From NCBI GenBank assembly GCA_001872625.1, contig MNXP01000050.1, forward strand, positions 106,419-170,418: a stretch of DNA of 64,000 bases, read 5' to 3'. This DNA comes from Bacteroidetes bacterium CG2_30_33_31. Its GTDB lineage: Bacteria > Bacteroidota > Bacteroidia > Bacteroidales > UBA1556. Below, one piece after another: positions 27,331 to 36,001 of the stretch. Position 1 is the stretch's first letter. Each line of letters begins with the position of its first letter. The translations under genes were made by a program, and so were the position numbers. The notes beneath the pieces were generated by a model. That model did not search any database. It saw nothing but the letters and a program-made list of their open reading frames with translations, and was not told where the DNA came from.

Positions 27331-27511
27331 ACATACATTTATATTCATTTTACAAATATTATTTGACTTCAAAATTTATTTTTATCAAAAAAAAAAAATC
27401 AAAAACCTTAATTAAAAAATAATAGACCAAAATAAATAATTTAGTAATACTGTCGGAATAAAATAAATGATTAATATTTTAGCTTTTTTAACAAAACTAT
27501 TATTCTCATAT

Positions 27512-27526
27512 TTATAATTATTATAT
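27512..27526 (+). promoter_or_regulatory. PerR-box-like operator 1
   Basis: TTATAATTATTATAT matches the 7-1-7 PerR box TTATAATNATTATAA at 14 of 15 positions (counting N). It overlaps the -7 element of perR, a position suited to repression. Confidence 0.6.
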
Positions 27527-27531
27527 TTTTG
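27524..27531 (+). promoter_or_regulatory. -7 element (TATTTTTG) of the perR operon
   Basis: Exact TAnnTTTG match. Predicted start near 27534, leader about 23 nt to the ATG at 27557. Confidence 0.55.
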
Positions 27532-27545
27532 CAATCATTACAGAT

Positions 27546-27560
27546 TTATAATAATTATGG
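27546..27560 (+). promoter_or_regulatory. PerR-box-like operator 2, overlapping the perR start codon
   Basis: TTATAATAATTATGG matches the PerR box at 13 of 15 positions. It lies 34 nt (about three helical turns) after the first box, on the other side of the predicted start point. Confidence 0.5.
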
Positions 27561-27976
27561 TAATAATTCAAAATGTAGGGCAATATTTATTGGATAATGG
27601 TATAAAACCATCCATTCAAAGAATAAAAATTTTTGATTTTCTAATGAAGAATCATGAACATCCTACCGTTGACAAGATATTTTTATCTTTGAGTGATGAA
27701 ATACCAACTCTTTCAAAAACAACTGTTTACAATACATTAAAATTATTTCAGAGTCAAGGAATAGTAAACATTGTTAATATTGAAGACCATGAAACTCGTT
27801 ATGATTGTGATACTTCATTTCATGGGCATTTTAAATGTCTAGAATGCAAAAATTTATATGATTTCGAGTTAGAGAATACAGAGTTGAATATTAATAAATT
27901 TGAAGGTTTTAAAATAACTGAGTCTCATTATTATCTCAAAGGATTATGCAAAAGCTGTTTAAGTAACAAAATATAA
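27557..27976 (+). CDS. perR: Fur-family peroxide regulator PerR
   Basis: 139 aa. N-terminal winged helix (KTTVYNTLKLFQSQGIV) and C-terminal metal/dimer domain. Regulatory metal ligands align with Bacillus PerR: His in HEHPTVDKIF, Asp in TRYDCD, both His of FHGHFKC and Asp in LYDFE (Fur usually has Glu at the last). Structural zinc cysteines are CLEC and CKSC. PerR senses H2O2 by oxidation of the Fe-ligating His. It leads an operon with a peroxiredoxin (25 nt gap) and a superoxide reductase (19 nt gap), and its promoter holds two PerR-box-like palindromes, so autoregulation is likely. A Fur-type iron role is the less likely alternative. Confidence 0.85.
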   Translation: MVIIQNVGQYLLDNGIKPSIQRIKIFDFLMKNHEHPTVDKIFLSLSDEIPTLSKTTVYNTLKLFQSQGIVNIVNIEDHETRYDCDTSFHGHFKCLECKNLYDFELENTELNINKFEGFKITESHYYLKGLCKSCLSNKI

Positions 27977-28001
27977 TAACATTTAAAATTAGTTTAAAAT
28001 T

Positions 28002-28640
28002 ATGGAAACATTAATTGGGAAAAAAGCACCAAAATTCACTGCAAAAGCAGTTATAAATGGTGGTGAAATTATCGAGAATTACTCATTAGAGCAATTCATT
28101 GGAAAGAAGCATGTAGTATTTTTCTTCTATCCTTTAGATTTTACTTTTGTTTGTCCAACAGAAATCATAGCATTTCAGGATAAAATTCAGGAATTTGATA
28201 AAAGAGAAGTTGCAGTCGTAGGATGTTCAGTTGATTCTGAGTTTTCACATTGGGCATGGCTAAACACTGAATTAAAAGATGGTGGGATAAAAGGAGTAAA
28301 ATTTCCATTAGTATCTGATTTAAGCAAAACAATATCAGAAAACTTTGGAGTGTTAGCTGGAGAGTACGATTATGATGAAGATGGAAAGTCAATTTTTGTT
28401 GGAGCTCCAGTCGCATATAGAGGATTATTTCTTATCGACAAAAGTGGAGTTGTTCGCCATTCAGTAATTAACGATTTGCCATTAGGAAGAAGCGTTGATG
28501 AAGCATTGAGAATGGTAGATGCATTAAAGCATTTTGAAGAGTTTGGCGAAGTTTGTCCAGCTAATTGGCACGAAGGAGAGCTTGCTATGAAAGCAACAGC
28601 AGAAGGTGTTGCAAGTTATTTAGGAAAATTACATAAATAA
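28002..28640 (+). CDS. 2-Cys peroxiredoxin (AhpC/Prx1 type)
   Basis: 212 aa. Peroxidatic Cys in FYPLDFTFVCPTEI and resolving Cys in FGEVCPANWHEGE, with GLFLIDKSGVVRHSVINDLPLGR between. Length and YxF-less but full C-terminus fit typical 2-Cys peroxiredoxins that reduce H2O2 and alkyl hydroperoxides in the cytoplasm. Operon partner of PerR and superoxide reductase, so probably derepressed by peroxide. No AhpF reductase is adjacent; the electron donor must be encoded elsewhere. Confidence 0.92.
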   Translation: METLIGKKAPKFTAKAVINGGEIIENYSLEQFIGKKHVVFFFYPLDFTFVCPTEIIAFQDKIQEFDKREVAVVGCSVDSEFSHWAWLNTELKDGGIKGVKFPLVSDLSKTISENFGVLAGEYDYDEDGKSIFVGAPVAYRGLFLIDKSGVVRHSVINDLPLGRSVDEALRMVDALKHFEEFGEVCPANWHEGELAMKATAEGVASYLGKLHK

Positions 28641-28659
28641 AAACCCAAAAACATAAATT

Positions 28660-29037
28660 ATGAATATAAATAAATATGTGGATATTTCCACTTTAGACAA
28701 AGAAGCAAAGCGCGACTATATAGATCGCCACTCAGCATTTATTTTTTGTGATAAAACAGCAACAGCTGGCAAAAAATTAAAAGTAAAAATAAAAATTGGT
28801 GACGAATATATGCATCCAGATGATTTCGATCATTATATTGCATGGGTTCAATTATGGGATGGCGAAAAAAATCTGGCGCAAGCAAATTTTACCGCTGGCT
28901 CATTAGGTTCGGCATCAAATAATTTGGAGGTAGATTTTTACATTGTGCCTACAAAAAACATGAAACTCACAGCCATGGCTTTCTGCACAAAACATGGTCT
29001 ATGGCAAAGTGATGAGGTAGTAGTTGAAGTAAAATAA
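28660..29037 (+). CDS. superoxide reductase (neelaredoxin, class II)
   Basis: 125 aa, the size of a single-domain SOR without the desulforedoxin domain. Iron ligands are visible: His in DRHSAF, two His in MHPDDFDHYI, and the Cys/His pair CTKHGLW. The usual Lys near the first ligand (EKHVP) is replaced, since this protein reads IDRHSAFIF. SOR reduces superoxide to H2O2, which the upstream peroxiredoxin would then remove. Third gene of the PerR operon, before a strong terminator. SOR suggests an anaerobic or microaerophilic life. Confidence 0.85.
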   Translation: MNINKYVDISTLDKEAKRDYIDRHSAFIFCDKTATAGKKLKVKIKIGDEYMHPDDFDHYIAWVQLWDGEKNLAQANFTAGSLGSASNNLEVDFYIVPTKNMKLTAMAFCTKHGLWQSDEVVVEVK

Positions 29038-29054
29038 TTTAATCAATTTTTATA

Positions 29055-29086
29055 GAGTCCTCATTTTTTATGAGGACTTTTTTTTG
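29055..29086 (+). terminator. terminator of the perR operon
   Basis: AGTCCTCAT-TTTTT-ATGAGGACT followed by a T-run of about eight. Confidence 0.88.
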
Positions 29087-29290
29087 TCTATAAACTTGTA
29101 AAATTTTCAAAAGATTTAGGTTTTCAATTTGAATATATTTTATACATTTACCGCTCTTTAATTAGATGTTATTTATTTAGTAATTTTTTATATTTATCAA
29201 TTTTACAATTATAATACGCACATAATTACCTATAAACGAACTTCTATTTTAACAACATAGAAAGGCCAATGCAAAATTAACTTAATTAAA

Positions 29291-30280
29291 ATGATAGATT
29301 TATCAATAAATTATTTGGGGTTGAAATTAAAAAACCCGATTATTATTGCCAGTTCTGGACTTTCAAATTCAATTGAAAAAATTAAAAAATTGGAAGAAAA
29401 TGGTGCTGGTGCAATAGTACTTAAATCTCTTTTTGAGGAACAATTAATTGCAGAATACTCACAAGGGAAAAACTCTACTGTTAATATAGGCTATAATGTT
29501 GAAAATTATATTAGCAGTCATATTGGCAATAATTCCATTGAAAAATATATTAATTTAATAAAGGAAGCTAAAGCAAAGATATCGATTCCAATAATTGCAA
29601 GCATAAATTGTATTGATGATAAAGAATGGACAAATTGGGCAAAGAAATTTGAAGATGCTGGTGCAGATGCGTTGGAAATTAACTTATCAATATTGCCATC
29701 AGATGAAAGCAAAAATGCATTAGAAGTAGAAAAGATGATTTTCGCCATACTTAAAAAAATTCGCCAGGCAGTAGAAATACCCATTGCTTTAAAAATGAGC
29801 TTATATTCAACAACCTTGGCCACAATGGTAAAAACTATTTCATTAACTCACAACGTAAATGGAATTGTTTTATTCAACAGATTCTATAATCCAGACATTG
29901 ATATTGAAAACATGAAAGTAACATCTTCAAATGTTTTTAGTAATTCAACAGATAACGGCACAACATTAAGATGGCTTTCAATATTAAGTCCAATAGTAGA
30001 TAATAATGTTGATTTAATTGCCACTACTGGCATTCATAATGGAGAAACCGTTGTAAAACAACTTCTTGCTGGCGCCACAGCAGTTCAGATTGCCTCAGCA
30101 ATTTACATTCATGGTCCTGAAATAATTTTAGTGATGTTAAAAGTTCTGGAAGATTGGATGATTCGTCATAATTTTAAATCTGTTTCAGAATTTAAAGGAA
30201 AATTATCTTTTAACCCAAATAATAACACAGTAGCTTTTGAAAGAATTCAATTTATGAAGCATTTTGGAGGTATTGAATAA
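29291..30280 (+). CDS. dihydroorotate dehydrogenase-like flavoprotein
   Basis: 329 aa TIM-barrel of the DHOD/PreA class: LSINYLGLKLKNPIIIASSGLS at the start, PIIASINCIDDKEW, GADALEINLS, IPIALKMS, TTGIHNGETVVKQLLAGATAVQIAS for FMN phosphate. It differs from true PyrD in spacing and in lacking an obvious catalytic-loop Cys/Ser consensus, so pyrimidine synthesis is not assured; this subgroup is usually annotated only as DHOD-like. It is followed 29 nt later by an FNR-type reductase, which could serve as its electron partner. Confidence 0.8.
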   Translation: MIDLSINYLGLKLKNPIIIASSGLSNSIEKIKKLEENGAGAIVLKSLFEEQLIAEYSQGKNSTVNIGYNVENYISSHIGNNSIEKYINLIKEAKAKISIPIIASINCIDDKEWTNWAKKFEDAGADALEINLSILPSDESKNALEVEKMIFAILKKIRQAVEIPIALKMSLYSTTLATMVKTISLTHNVNGIVLFNRFYNPDIDIENMKVTSSNVFSNSTDNGTTLRWLSILSPIVDNNVDLIATTGIHNGETVVKQLLAGATAVQIASAIYIHGPEIILVMLKVLEDWMIRHNFKSVSEFKGKLSFNPNNNTVAFERIQFMKHFGGIE

Positions 30281-30309
30281 CAGTATATTAAGAATATAAA
30301 ACAATATTT

Positions 30310-31116
30310 ATGGAAAATTTAAATGGAATAATTTCACAAGTTGTGCAAGTCTCGCCAATTATGAAAGTATTCAGAATTGCTCCCGATGGATGGGAGTTGC
30401 CCGATTTCAAACCTGGTCAGTTTGTTGCATTACATTTACCAGCATCAGCAGAAAAGATAAAAGAATCTACAGCCGATTACGAAGATTTCCCACCAGAACA
30501 GCTTATTAAAAGAGCCTATTCAATCGCATCATCGTCAAAGTCCAAACAGTATTTGGAGTTTTATATTACACTTGTTCATTCGGGTGCATTATCTCCAAGG
30601 TTATTCAATTTACAGATTGGTGACCGCATTGGCGTTGGAACAAAATTCGTTGGCATGTTTACTCTTGATCAAGTAGCCGATGAAAGAAATGTAGTTTTTA
30701 TAGCTACTGGCACTGGAGTAGCGCCATATATGAGCATGCTACGAACAGATGCACTTCACAGAAAAGGCAGAATTGCAGTTATTCATGGCGCTGCAAATAG
30801 TTGGGATTTAGGCTATTCATCTGAACTTCAACTATTACAAAATTTTGCTCCAGGATTTATATATATTCCAACCATCACCGAACCAAAAAAGGAAATGACT
30901 CCTTGGCCTGGTGAAACAGATTTTATTCAGAATATGTGGAAAAAAGGAATCATGGAAAAACATTGGGGATTTAAACCAACTCCAAAAGATACTGATGTTT
31001 TTTTATGTGGAAATCCTAAAATGATTGCAGATATGATTGATGCAATGCAATTAGAAAATTTTAGCGAATGGTCAAGGAAAAACCCTGAAGGACAAATACA
31101 TGTAGAAAAATTTTAA
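30310..31116 (+). CDS. ferredoxin/flavodoxin-NADP+ reductase family protein
   Basis: 268 aa. FAD-binding barrel with FKPGQFVALHLP and IKRAYSIASSSK, NAD(P)-binding half with FIATGTGVAPYMSMLR and DVFLCGNPKMIADM. Two-domain FNR layout without a PyrK-type Cys cluster. It transfers electrons between NADPH and ferredoxin or flavodoxin in the cytoplasm. Close spacing to the DHOD-like gene suggests an operon. The true partner is not visible. Confidence 0.88.
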   Translation: MENLNGIISQVVQVSPIMKVFRIAPDGWELPDFKPGQFVALHLPASAEKIKESTADYEDFPPEQLIKRAYSIASSSKSKQYLEFYITLVHSGALSPRLFNLQIGDRIGVGTKFVGMFTLDQVADERNVVFIATGTGVAPYMSMLRTDALHRKGRIAVIHGAANSWDLGYSSELQLLQNFAPGFIYIPTITEPKKEMTPWPGETDFIQNMWKKGIMEKHWGFKPTPKDTDVFLCGNPKMIADMIDAMQLENFSEWSRKNPEGQIHVEKF

Positions 31117-31207
31117 ATTTTATTTTAAACTTATGGGAAAATATATTTTGTTGATAATAAATTTCCCCATTTTTAATTTTTAGAAATGAATCTGCTAAAA
31201 TGCATTT

Positions 31208-31876
31208 ATGGATAGAATTAGAGAAATTATTCGAGATGGATACGATTTCGATTTAAAATTTATTTTGAAAAAAGCTTTTGAAATGATGAAGAAAAACACG
31301 CTTTTACTTTCAATGTATTCCTCGATTTATATTCTATTTAGTTTTTTTTGTATCACATTTGGCTATTGGGGATTTCTACTACAAGCAATTATGTCAGGGC
31401 CATTTATCGCTGGATATTTTTCAGCATTTCACAAATCAGAAAACGCTATGCCTTTCGATTTAAATGATTTGCTGCAAGGTCTAAAAAATCCTATCCCATA
31501 TATTTCAATTACCATTCTAACAGGAATCTTAAGTTCATTAGGCCTTTGGCTTTTCATTTTACCAGGTATTTATTTAATAATCGCCTACTTTTTTGCCATA
31601 CCTTTTTCAATATTTAAAAATTTAAATACTTGGGAATCTATGGAAGCATCACGATTAACTATTACCAAAAAGCTTCCAAATTTCACCGCACTAATATTGA
31701 TACTATTAGTATTGAATATTTTGGGAGCATTTTTATATGGAATTGGTCTAATATTCACAATTCCATATACTTACGCATCAATTTATGTTGCATTTAACAG
31801 CGTATTTCCTGAGATTTCTTCTGAAGCAGCACATGAAGTGGATGATGATAAATTAGATTTCACAATGTTTCGATAA
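31208..31876 (+). CDS. multi-pass membrane protein of unknown function
   Basis: 222 aa. A short cytosolic N-terminus (MDRIREIIRDGYDFDLKFILKKAFEMM) precedes about five to six hydrophobic segments, with SGPFIAGYFSAFHK and LPGIYLIIAYFFAIPF between. This pattern is frequent in Bacteroidota and Firmicutes proteins annotated only as membrane proteins. Its TAA overlaps the ribD ATG (TAATG), which suggests a shared transcript but not a shared pathway. Confidence 0.7.
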   Translation: MDRIREIIRDGYDFDLKFILKKAFEMMKKNTLLLSMYSSIYILFSFFCITFGYWGFLLQAIMSGPFIAGYFSAFHKSENAMPFDLNDLLQGLKNPIPYISITILTGILSSLGLWLFILPGIYLIIAYFFAIPFSIFKNLNTWESMEASRLTITKKLPNFTALILILLVLNILGAFLYGIGLIFTIPYTYASIYVAFNSVFPEISSEAAHEVDDDKLDFTMFR

Positions 31877-32922
31877 TGAGCGAGGACAATAAATATATGC
31901 AACGATGCCTTGAATTGGCAAAAAAAGGTATCCAAAATGTTGCACCAAATCCAATGGTAGGCTGCGTAATTGTGCATAAAGGGAGAATTATTGGAGAAGG
32001 TTTTCATAAAAAATTTGGTGAGGCACACGCTGAAGTAAACGCAATTAACAGCGTAAAAAACACTGAATTATTAAAAGAAAGTACTCTTTTTGTAAATTTG
32101 GAACCCTGCTCTCATCATGGGAAAACTCCACCCTGTTCCGATTTAATTATTGAAAATAAAATTCCAAAAGTTGTTATCGGATGTCAAGATATTTTTGAGA
32201 AAGTTGCTGGCAAAGGAGTTGAAAAATTGCAAAATGCTGGAATTGATGTAAAAATTGGGATATTGGATGAAGAATCTTTAAATTTAAATAGAAGATTTTT
32301 TACATTTCATCAACATAAAAGACCATATATCATTCTAAAATGGGCGGAAACTATTGACGGATATATAGATATAGATAGGAATGACAAAGAAACTGGCATA
32401 AGTTGGATAACACATCCATATCTTCGAATTCCAGTTCATAAATGGAGAAGCGAGGAAAGTGGAATTATTGTTGGAACTAAAACTGCCTTAAATGACAACC
32501 CACAGCTAAATACCAGACTTTGGAAAGGCCAAAATCCAATCAGATTTTTAATTGATAAGCAGCTAAAATTACCAAGAAGCTTATACCTTTTTGATGGTGA
32601 AATTCCTACATATATCTTCACCTCTGAAAGTGGAATAGATAAACCAAATTTAACATTCATAAAAATTGATTTTACTAAAAATATTATTCCTCAAATGCTG
32701 GAAAAAATGTACGATTTAGGTACACTTTCTCTTATTGTGGAAGGTGGAAGAACAATCATACAAAGTTTTATTGAGGACGATATATGGGATGAAGCGAGAG
32801 TTTTTGTGGGCAACAAAACATTTGGCAAAGGTTCTAAAGCGCCAATAATCAAAAAAAAAATGGATAGTTATCACCAATTTGGAGAAGACAGAATACTTTA
32901 TTTTAGAAATAGAAAACAATAA
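31876..32922 (+). CDS. ribD: bifunctional riboflavin deaminase/reductase RibD
   Basis: 348 aa. N-terminal deaminase: zinc ligands in EAHAEVNAI and EPCSHHGKTPPC. C-terminal reductase: ILKWAETIDGYID, GIIVGTKTALNDNPQLNTRLW, LIVEGGRTIIQSFI. It catalyses steps two and three of riboflavin synthesis. No other rib genes are nearby. Coupled to the membrane protein upstream; terminator follows. Confidence 0.95.
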   Translation: MSEDNKYMQRCLELAKKGIQNVAPNPMVGCVIVHKGRIIGEGFHKKFGEAHAEVNAINSVKNTELLKESTLFVNLEPCSHHGKTPPCSDLIIENKIPKVVIGCQDIFEKVAGKGVEKLQNAGIDVKIGILDEESLNLNRRFFTFHQHKRPYIILKWAETIDGYIDIDRNDKETGISWITHPYLRIPVHKWRSEESGIIVGTKTALNDNPQLNTRLWKGQNPIRFLIDKQLKLPRSLYLFDGEIPTYIFTSESGIDKPNLTFIKIDFTKNIIPQMLEKMYDLGTLSLIVEGGRTIIQSFIEDDIWDEARVFVGNKTFGKGSKAPIIKKKMDSYHQFGEDRILYFRNRKQ

Positions 32923-32927
32923 AAGCA

Positions 32928-32958
32928 CAAAAGCCAATAGAATTCCATTGGCTTTTGT
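32928..32958. terminator. bidirectional terminator between ribD and fabD
   Basis: AAAAGCCAAT-AGAATTCC-ATTGGCTTTT, symmetrical enough to serve both convergent genes. Confidence 0.8.
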
Positions 32959-32977
32959 TATTGATAAAAAAATTAAT

Positions 32978-33865
32978 TTATTCTTCAATAGGCGAAGCGC
33001 TATAACATTTTACATTTCTGTCAACTTTTTTCAATAGGCCTTGTAAAACTTTTCCAGGTCCCACTTCCACATATTCCGTCATTCCCTCAGCAAGCATATT
33101 TTTCATAATCTGAGTCCAACGAACTGGAGATGTAAGTTGTTTTATCAAGTTTGATTTAATTATGTCTGGATTAGCAACAGCCTGAGCATTAACATTTTGA
33201 TATATAGGGCAAATGGGGCTAATAATCTTTGTATGATTTATAGCTTTCTCAAGTTCAATTTTTGCAGATTCCATCAAAGGAGAATGAAAAGCCCCGCCCA
33301 CATTCAGTTTCATAGCTCTTTTTGCACCTTTTTCTGTTAGCTTCTCAATTGCTAAATCTACTCCATTTATACTTCCAGATATTACAAGTTGACCAGGACA
33401 ATTATAATTTGCAGGAACTACAATCTCATTAATACTCCTACAAACACTTTCCACAACATCATCATCAAGGCCAACAATAGCAGCCATTGTAGAAGGTTCA
33501 ACTTCACATGCTGCTTGCATAGCCATGGCTCTTTTAAACACCAATCCCAATCCATCATCGAATGACATGGCACCAGAAGCAACTAAAGCAGAAAACTCAC
33601 CTAATGAATGCCCAGCAACCATGTTAGGTTTGAAATCTTTCAACATTTTCGCCATAATAACCGAATGCAAAAATATTGCAGGCTGCGTAACCTTAGTCTG
33701 TTTAAGGTCGTCATCTGTGCCATCAAACATAAGGTCGGTAATATTAAATTTTAAGATTGAATTTGCTTTTTTATATAATTCCTTAGCTTCGGAAAAATTA
33801 TCAAAAAGATCTTTGCCCATACCTACAAATTGAGCACCCTGTCCAGGGAATACGTATGCTTTCAT
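32978..33865 (-). CDS. fabD: malonyl-CoA:ACP transacylase
   Basis: 295 aa. PGQGAQFVGMGKDL at the N-terminus, active-site Ser in GHSLGEFSAL, catalytic His in GGAFHSPLM, and GPGKVLQGLLKK at the end. It loads malonate on ACP for fatty-acid synthesis. It follows the Bax-inhibitor-like gene by 25 nt on the same strand, so the two may share the promoter at 34642. Confidence 0.95.
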   Translation of the reverse strand: MKAYVFPGQGAQFVGMGKDLFDNFSEAKELYKKANSILKFNITDLMFDGTDDDLKQTKVTQPAIFLHSVIMAKMLKDFKPNMVAGHSLGEFSALVASGAMSFDDGLGLVFKRAMAMQAACEVEPSTMAAIVGLDDDVVESVCRSINEIVVPANYNCPGQLVISGSINGVDLAIEKLTEKGAKRAMKLNVGGAFHSPLMESAKIELEKAINHTKIISPICPIYQNVNAQAVANPDIIKSNLIKQLTSPVRWTQIMKNMLAEGMTEYVEVGPGKVLQGLLKKVDRNVKCYSASPIEE

Positions 33866-33890
33866 ATAGAGTTTTAAATTATTAAATCAA

Positions 33891-34622
33891 TTATTTTCTA
33901 TTTCCGAATATTCTTAGCATGAATAAGAATAGATTTATGAAATCTAAATATAGCGAAAGGGCACCCATAATAACAAGTTTATTAGCAGTAACATCGCCAT
34001 ATTCTAATCCCTGACCAATTCTTTTTATTTTTTGAACATCATAGGCTGTTAAACCGGTAAAAATTAACACTCCAATGATACTGATAATATAATCCATTCG
34101 CGCACTTTGCATAAAATAATTTGCAATGGAGGCAATAATAATTCCAATTAACGCCATATAAAGTATTGATCCAAAATGTGTTAAATCCGTTTTAGTAGTA
34201 TAACCTAATAAAGCCATAGCACCAAAAGTGCCAGCGGTTATTATAAATACTGAGGCAATAGATGCTAATTTATAAATAACAAAAATGGAAGATAAACTTA
34301 TGCCCATTAGAGCAGAAAAAAGCCCAAAAATGAGAACCAAAGAGCCATAAGAAAGTTTTTGAAAACGCATTCCCATAACCATTACCAGAATAAATGGTGC
34401 AAAAATGGAAACATAACCAAATATGGTCATTCCGCCAGCACCATTATAAATGTATCTTAGCATTTCGGCACTCGTACCAAAATAAAAAGCAAAGACTCCT
34501 GATACTAATAATGCCAATGCCATCCATGAAAAAACATTTGAAACAAAGGTTTTTGACAATGTAGCATCATAATTTTTTGATGCTGATGAATTGCTGTTTG
34601 AATTAATAAAATTGTTCATCAT
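33891..34622 (-). CDS. Bax inhibitor-1/YccA family membrane protein
   Basis: 243 aa with seven hydrophobic segments. The N-terminal NSSASKNYDATLSKTFVSNVFSWMALALLVSG and C-terminal LTAYDVQKIKRIG, then LSLYLDFINLFLFMLRIFG are signature parts of the TMBIM/YccA family. Bacterial members act as pH-sensitive calcium leak channels or interact with FtsH; which applies here is unknown. A good -7 box lies 20 nt upstream. Confidence 0.9.
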   Translation of the reverse strand: MMNNFINSNSNSSASKNYDATLSKTFVSNVFSWMALALLVSGVFAFYFGTSAEMLRYIYNGAGGMTIFGYVSIFAPFILVMVMGMRFQKLSYGSLVLIFGLFSALMGISLSSIFVIYKLASIASVFIITAGTFGAMALLGYTTKTDLTHFGSILYMALIGIIIASIANYFMQSARMDYIISIIGVLIFTGLTAYDVQKIKRIGQGLEYGDVTANKLVIMGALSLYLDFINLFLFMLRIFGNRK

Positions 34623-34641
34623 TTGATTATTTATTTACGTG

Positions 34642-34649
34642 CAAATTTA
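34642..34649 (-). promoter_or_regulatory. -7 element (TAAATTTG) for the Bax-inhibitor-like gene and fabD
   Basis: Minus strand TAAATTTG fits TAnnTTTG; predicted start near 34639, 17-nt leader. Confidence 0.45.
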
Positions 34650-34714
34650 GATTATTTAATTTATTGTTTGATTAAAATTTAAAGATTTATTAGAAATATT
34701 ATTAACCTAATTAA

Positions 34715-35326
34715 CTATGATAAATGGCTATTAATCAAGTGTAAAAATTCATCTCTGGTCTTTTGATTGTTCAAAAAAGCACCTGTAAAATCAGATGTTG
34801 TAGTAACGCTATGTTGTTTTTCTACGCCACGCATAGCCATGCATAAATGTTTTGCTTCTATTACAACAGCCACACCTAAAGGATGCAATGCCTCTTGAAT
34901 TGAATCTTTTATGTGCATCGTAAGCCGTTCTTGCACTTGCAATCGACGCGACAAAACATCAACAACACGGGCAATTTTGCTTAATCCCGTGATTTTTCCA
35001 TTTGGAATATATGCTACATGAGCTTTACCAATAAATGGGATCATGTGGTGCTCGCAAAGCGAGTAAACCTCAATATCTTTAACAAGAACCATTTGGCTGT
35101 ATTTTTCTGAAAATATTGCCGATTGAATTATCTCAAGAGGATCAATTAAATATCCTTGAGTTAGAAATTGCATCGATTTTGCTACCCTCTCAGGAGTTGA
35201 TAAAAGTCCTTCTCTATTTGGATCTTCACCAATTAAACCTAAAATTTCTTTATAATGGTATGCTAACTTTTTTGTTGTTTCTTCATTATATTTATCGAAA
35301 CGAACATATCCTTTTGAATCATTCAT
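34715..35326 (-). CDS. folE: GTP cyclohydrolase I
   Basis: 203 aa. Zinc ligands in [12 protein letters not shown] and HLCMAM (Cys), catalytic [35 protein letters not shown], and [13 protein letters not shown]. It makes dihydroneopterin triphosphate for folate or queuosine-type pathways. Type I enzyme of standard length. Its promoter overlaps that of the divergent DUF6973 gene. Confidence 0.95.
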   Translation of the reverse strand: MNDSKGYVRFDKYNEETTKKLAYHYKEILGLIGEDPNREGLLSTPERVAKSMQFLTQGYLIDPLEIIQSAIFSEKYSQMVLVKDIEVYSLCEHHMIPFIGKAHVAYIPNGKITGLSKIARVVDVLSRRLQVQERLTMHIKDSIQEALHPLGVAVVIEAKHLCMAMRGVEKQHSVTTTSDFTGAFLNNQKTRDEFLHLINSHLS

Positions 35327-35330
35327 TTGT

Positions 35331-35338
35331 TATATTTG
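35331..35338 (+). promoter_or_regulatory. -7 element (TATATTTG) of the DUF6973 gene
   Basis: Predicted start near 35341 and a 27-nt leader to the ATG at 35368. It sits only 14 nt from the opposing folE -7 box. Confidence 0.5.
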
Positions 35339-35352
35339 TATTTATTAAGTTG

Positions 35353-35360
35353 CAAAAATA
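35353..35360 (-). promoter_or_regulatory. -7 element (TATTTTTG) of folE
   Basis: Minus-strand TATTTTTG; predicted start near 35350 and a 24-nt leader to folE. Confidence 0.5.
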
Positions 35361-35367
35361 TATAAAG

Positions 35368-35877
35368 ATGAACTACTTTCTTTCAAGAAACTGTTATATA
35401 TTGTTATTTGTATTATTCTTTTTTCCAACAACATTAAAAGCTAATAGTTTGAATGACAGCATTAGTCTAAAAATTAGCCGTCCCGAAATTATTTGGGCAG
35501 TTTTTCACCCTTTCAAAATTCATAAAGCATTGCTTATCAGCAAAGAAACAATTGTTATTACTGATTCAATTGCGAATTCAGGACTTCTTGTAGGATATAA
35601 TGGCGGCAAATTGGATGCATTTAAACATTGCCTTTGGTCAGCTTTATTATGTCAAGAAATTGGAAAACAGGCGGCTTCAGCATTGACAAAAGCACATGAA
35701 AAAGGAAACAGAATAGCTTATCGAAGAATGAAAAAGCCAAATTTAATTATTTATAGTATAATGGATGCAGCAAATAACCAAGTTGGGATTGAGATTGGGA
35801 GCCATAAAATGAATAGGCTAAAAACAATTTTTGAAGTAATTGATACCCTTGAAAAAGGAAAATTATTATATATTTAA
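35368..35877 (+). CDS. secreted DUF6973-like protein
   Basis: 169 aa from the ATG at 35368; the track start at 35116 runs antisense through folE and is not credible. Signal peptide MNYFLSRNCYILLFVLFFFPTTLKA. The mature part has GGKLDAFKHCLWSALLCQEIG, KAHEKGNRI and MDAANNQVGIEIG, the His/Asp/Asn pattern of the DUF6973 domain (HxxW, HE, D..NN). These residues resemble a metal or catalytic site, but no activity is established. Single gene, exported. Confidence 0.75.
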   Translation: MNYFLSRNCYILLFVLFFFPTTLKANSLNDSISLKISRPEIIWAVFHPFKIHKALLISKETIVITDSIANSGLLVGYNGGKLDAFKHCLWSALLCQEIGKQAASALTKAHEKGNRIAYRRMKKPNLIIYSIMDAANNQVGIEIGSHKMNRLKTIFEVIDTLEKGKLLYI

Positions 35878-36001
35878 GTCTCCAGATTTTTTTTTAAGTC
35901 AACTATTCCAATAAGGACTTCAGCTTACATTATCTTTACTAATATTAAGGAAATAAATTTCTATAATAATTTTATTAACAGACTTATGTAAGAAATAAAT
36001 C

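Noticed and set aside
27375-27420. Poly-A tracts in the divergent region before perR as a curvature or UP element
   Set aside because: Interesting in principle but not distinguishable from the AT-rich background by eye.
35116-35367. Long 253-aa version of the DUF6973 ORF starting at 35116
   Set aside because: The extension runs antisense through folE; signal peptide and -7 element fit the ATG at 35368.
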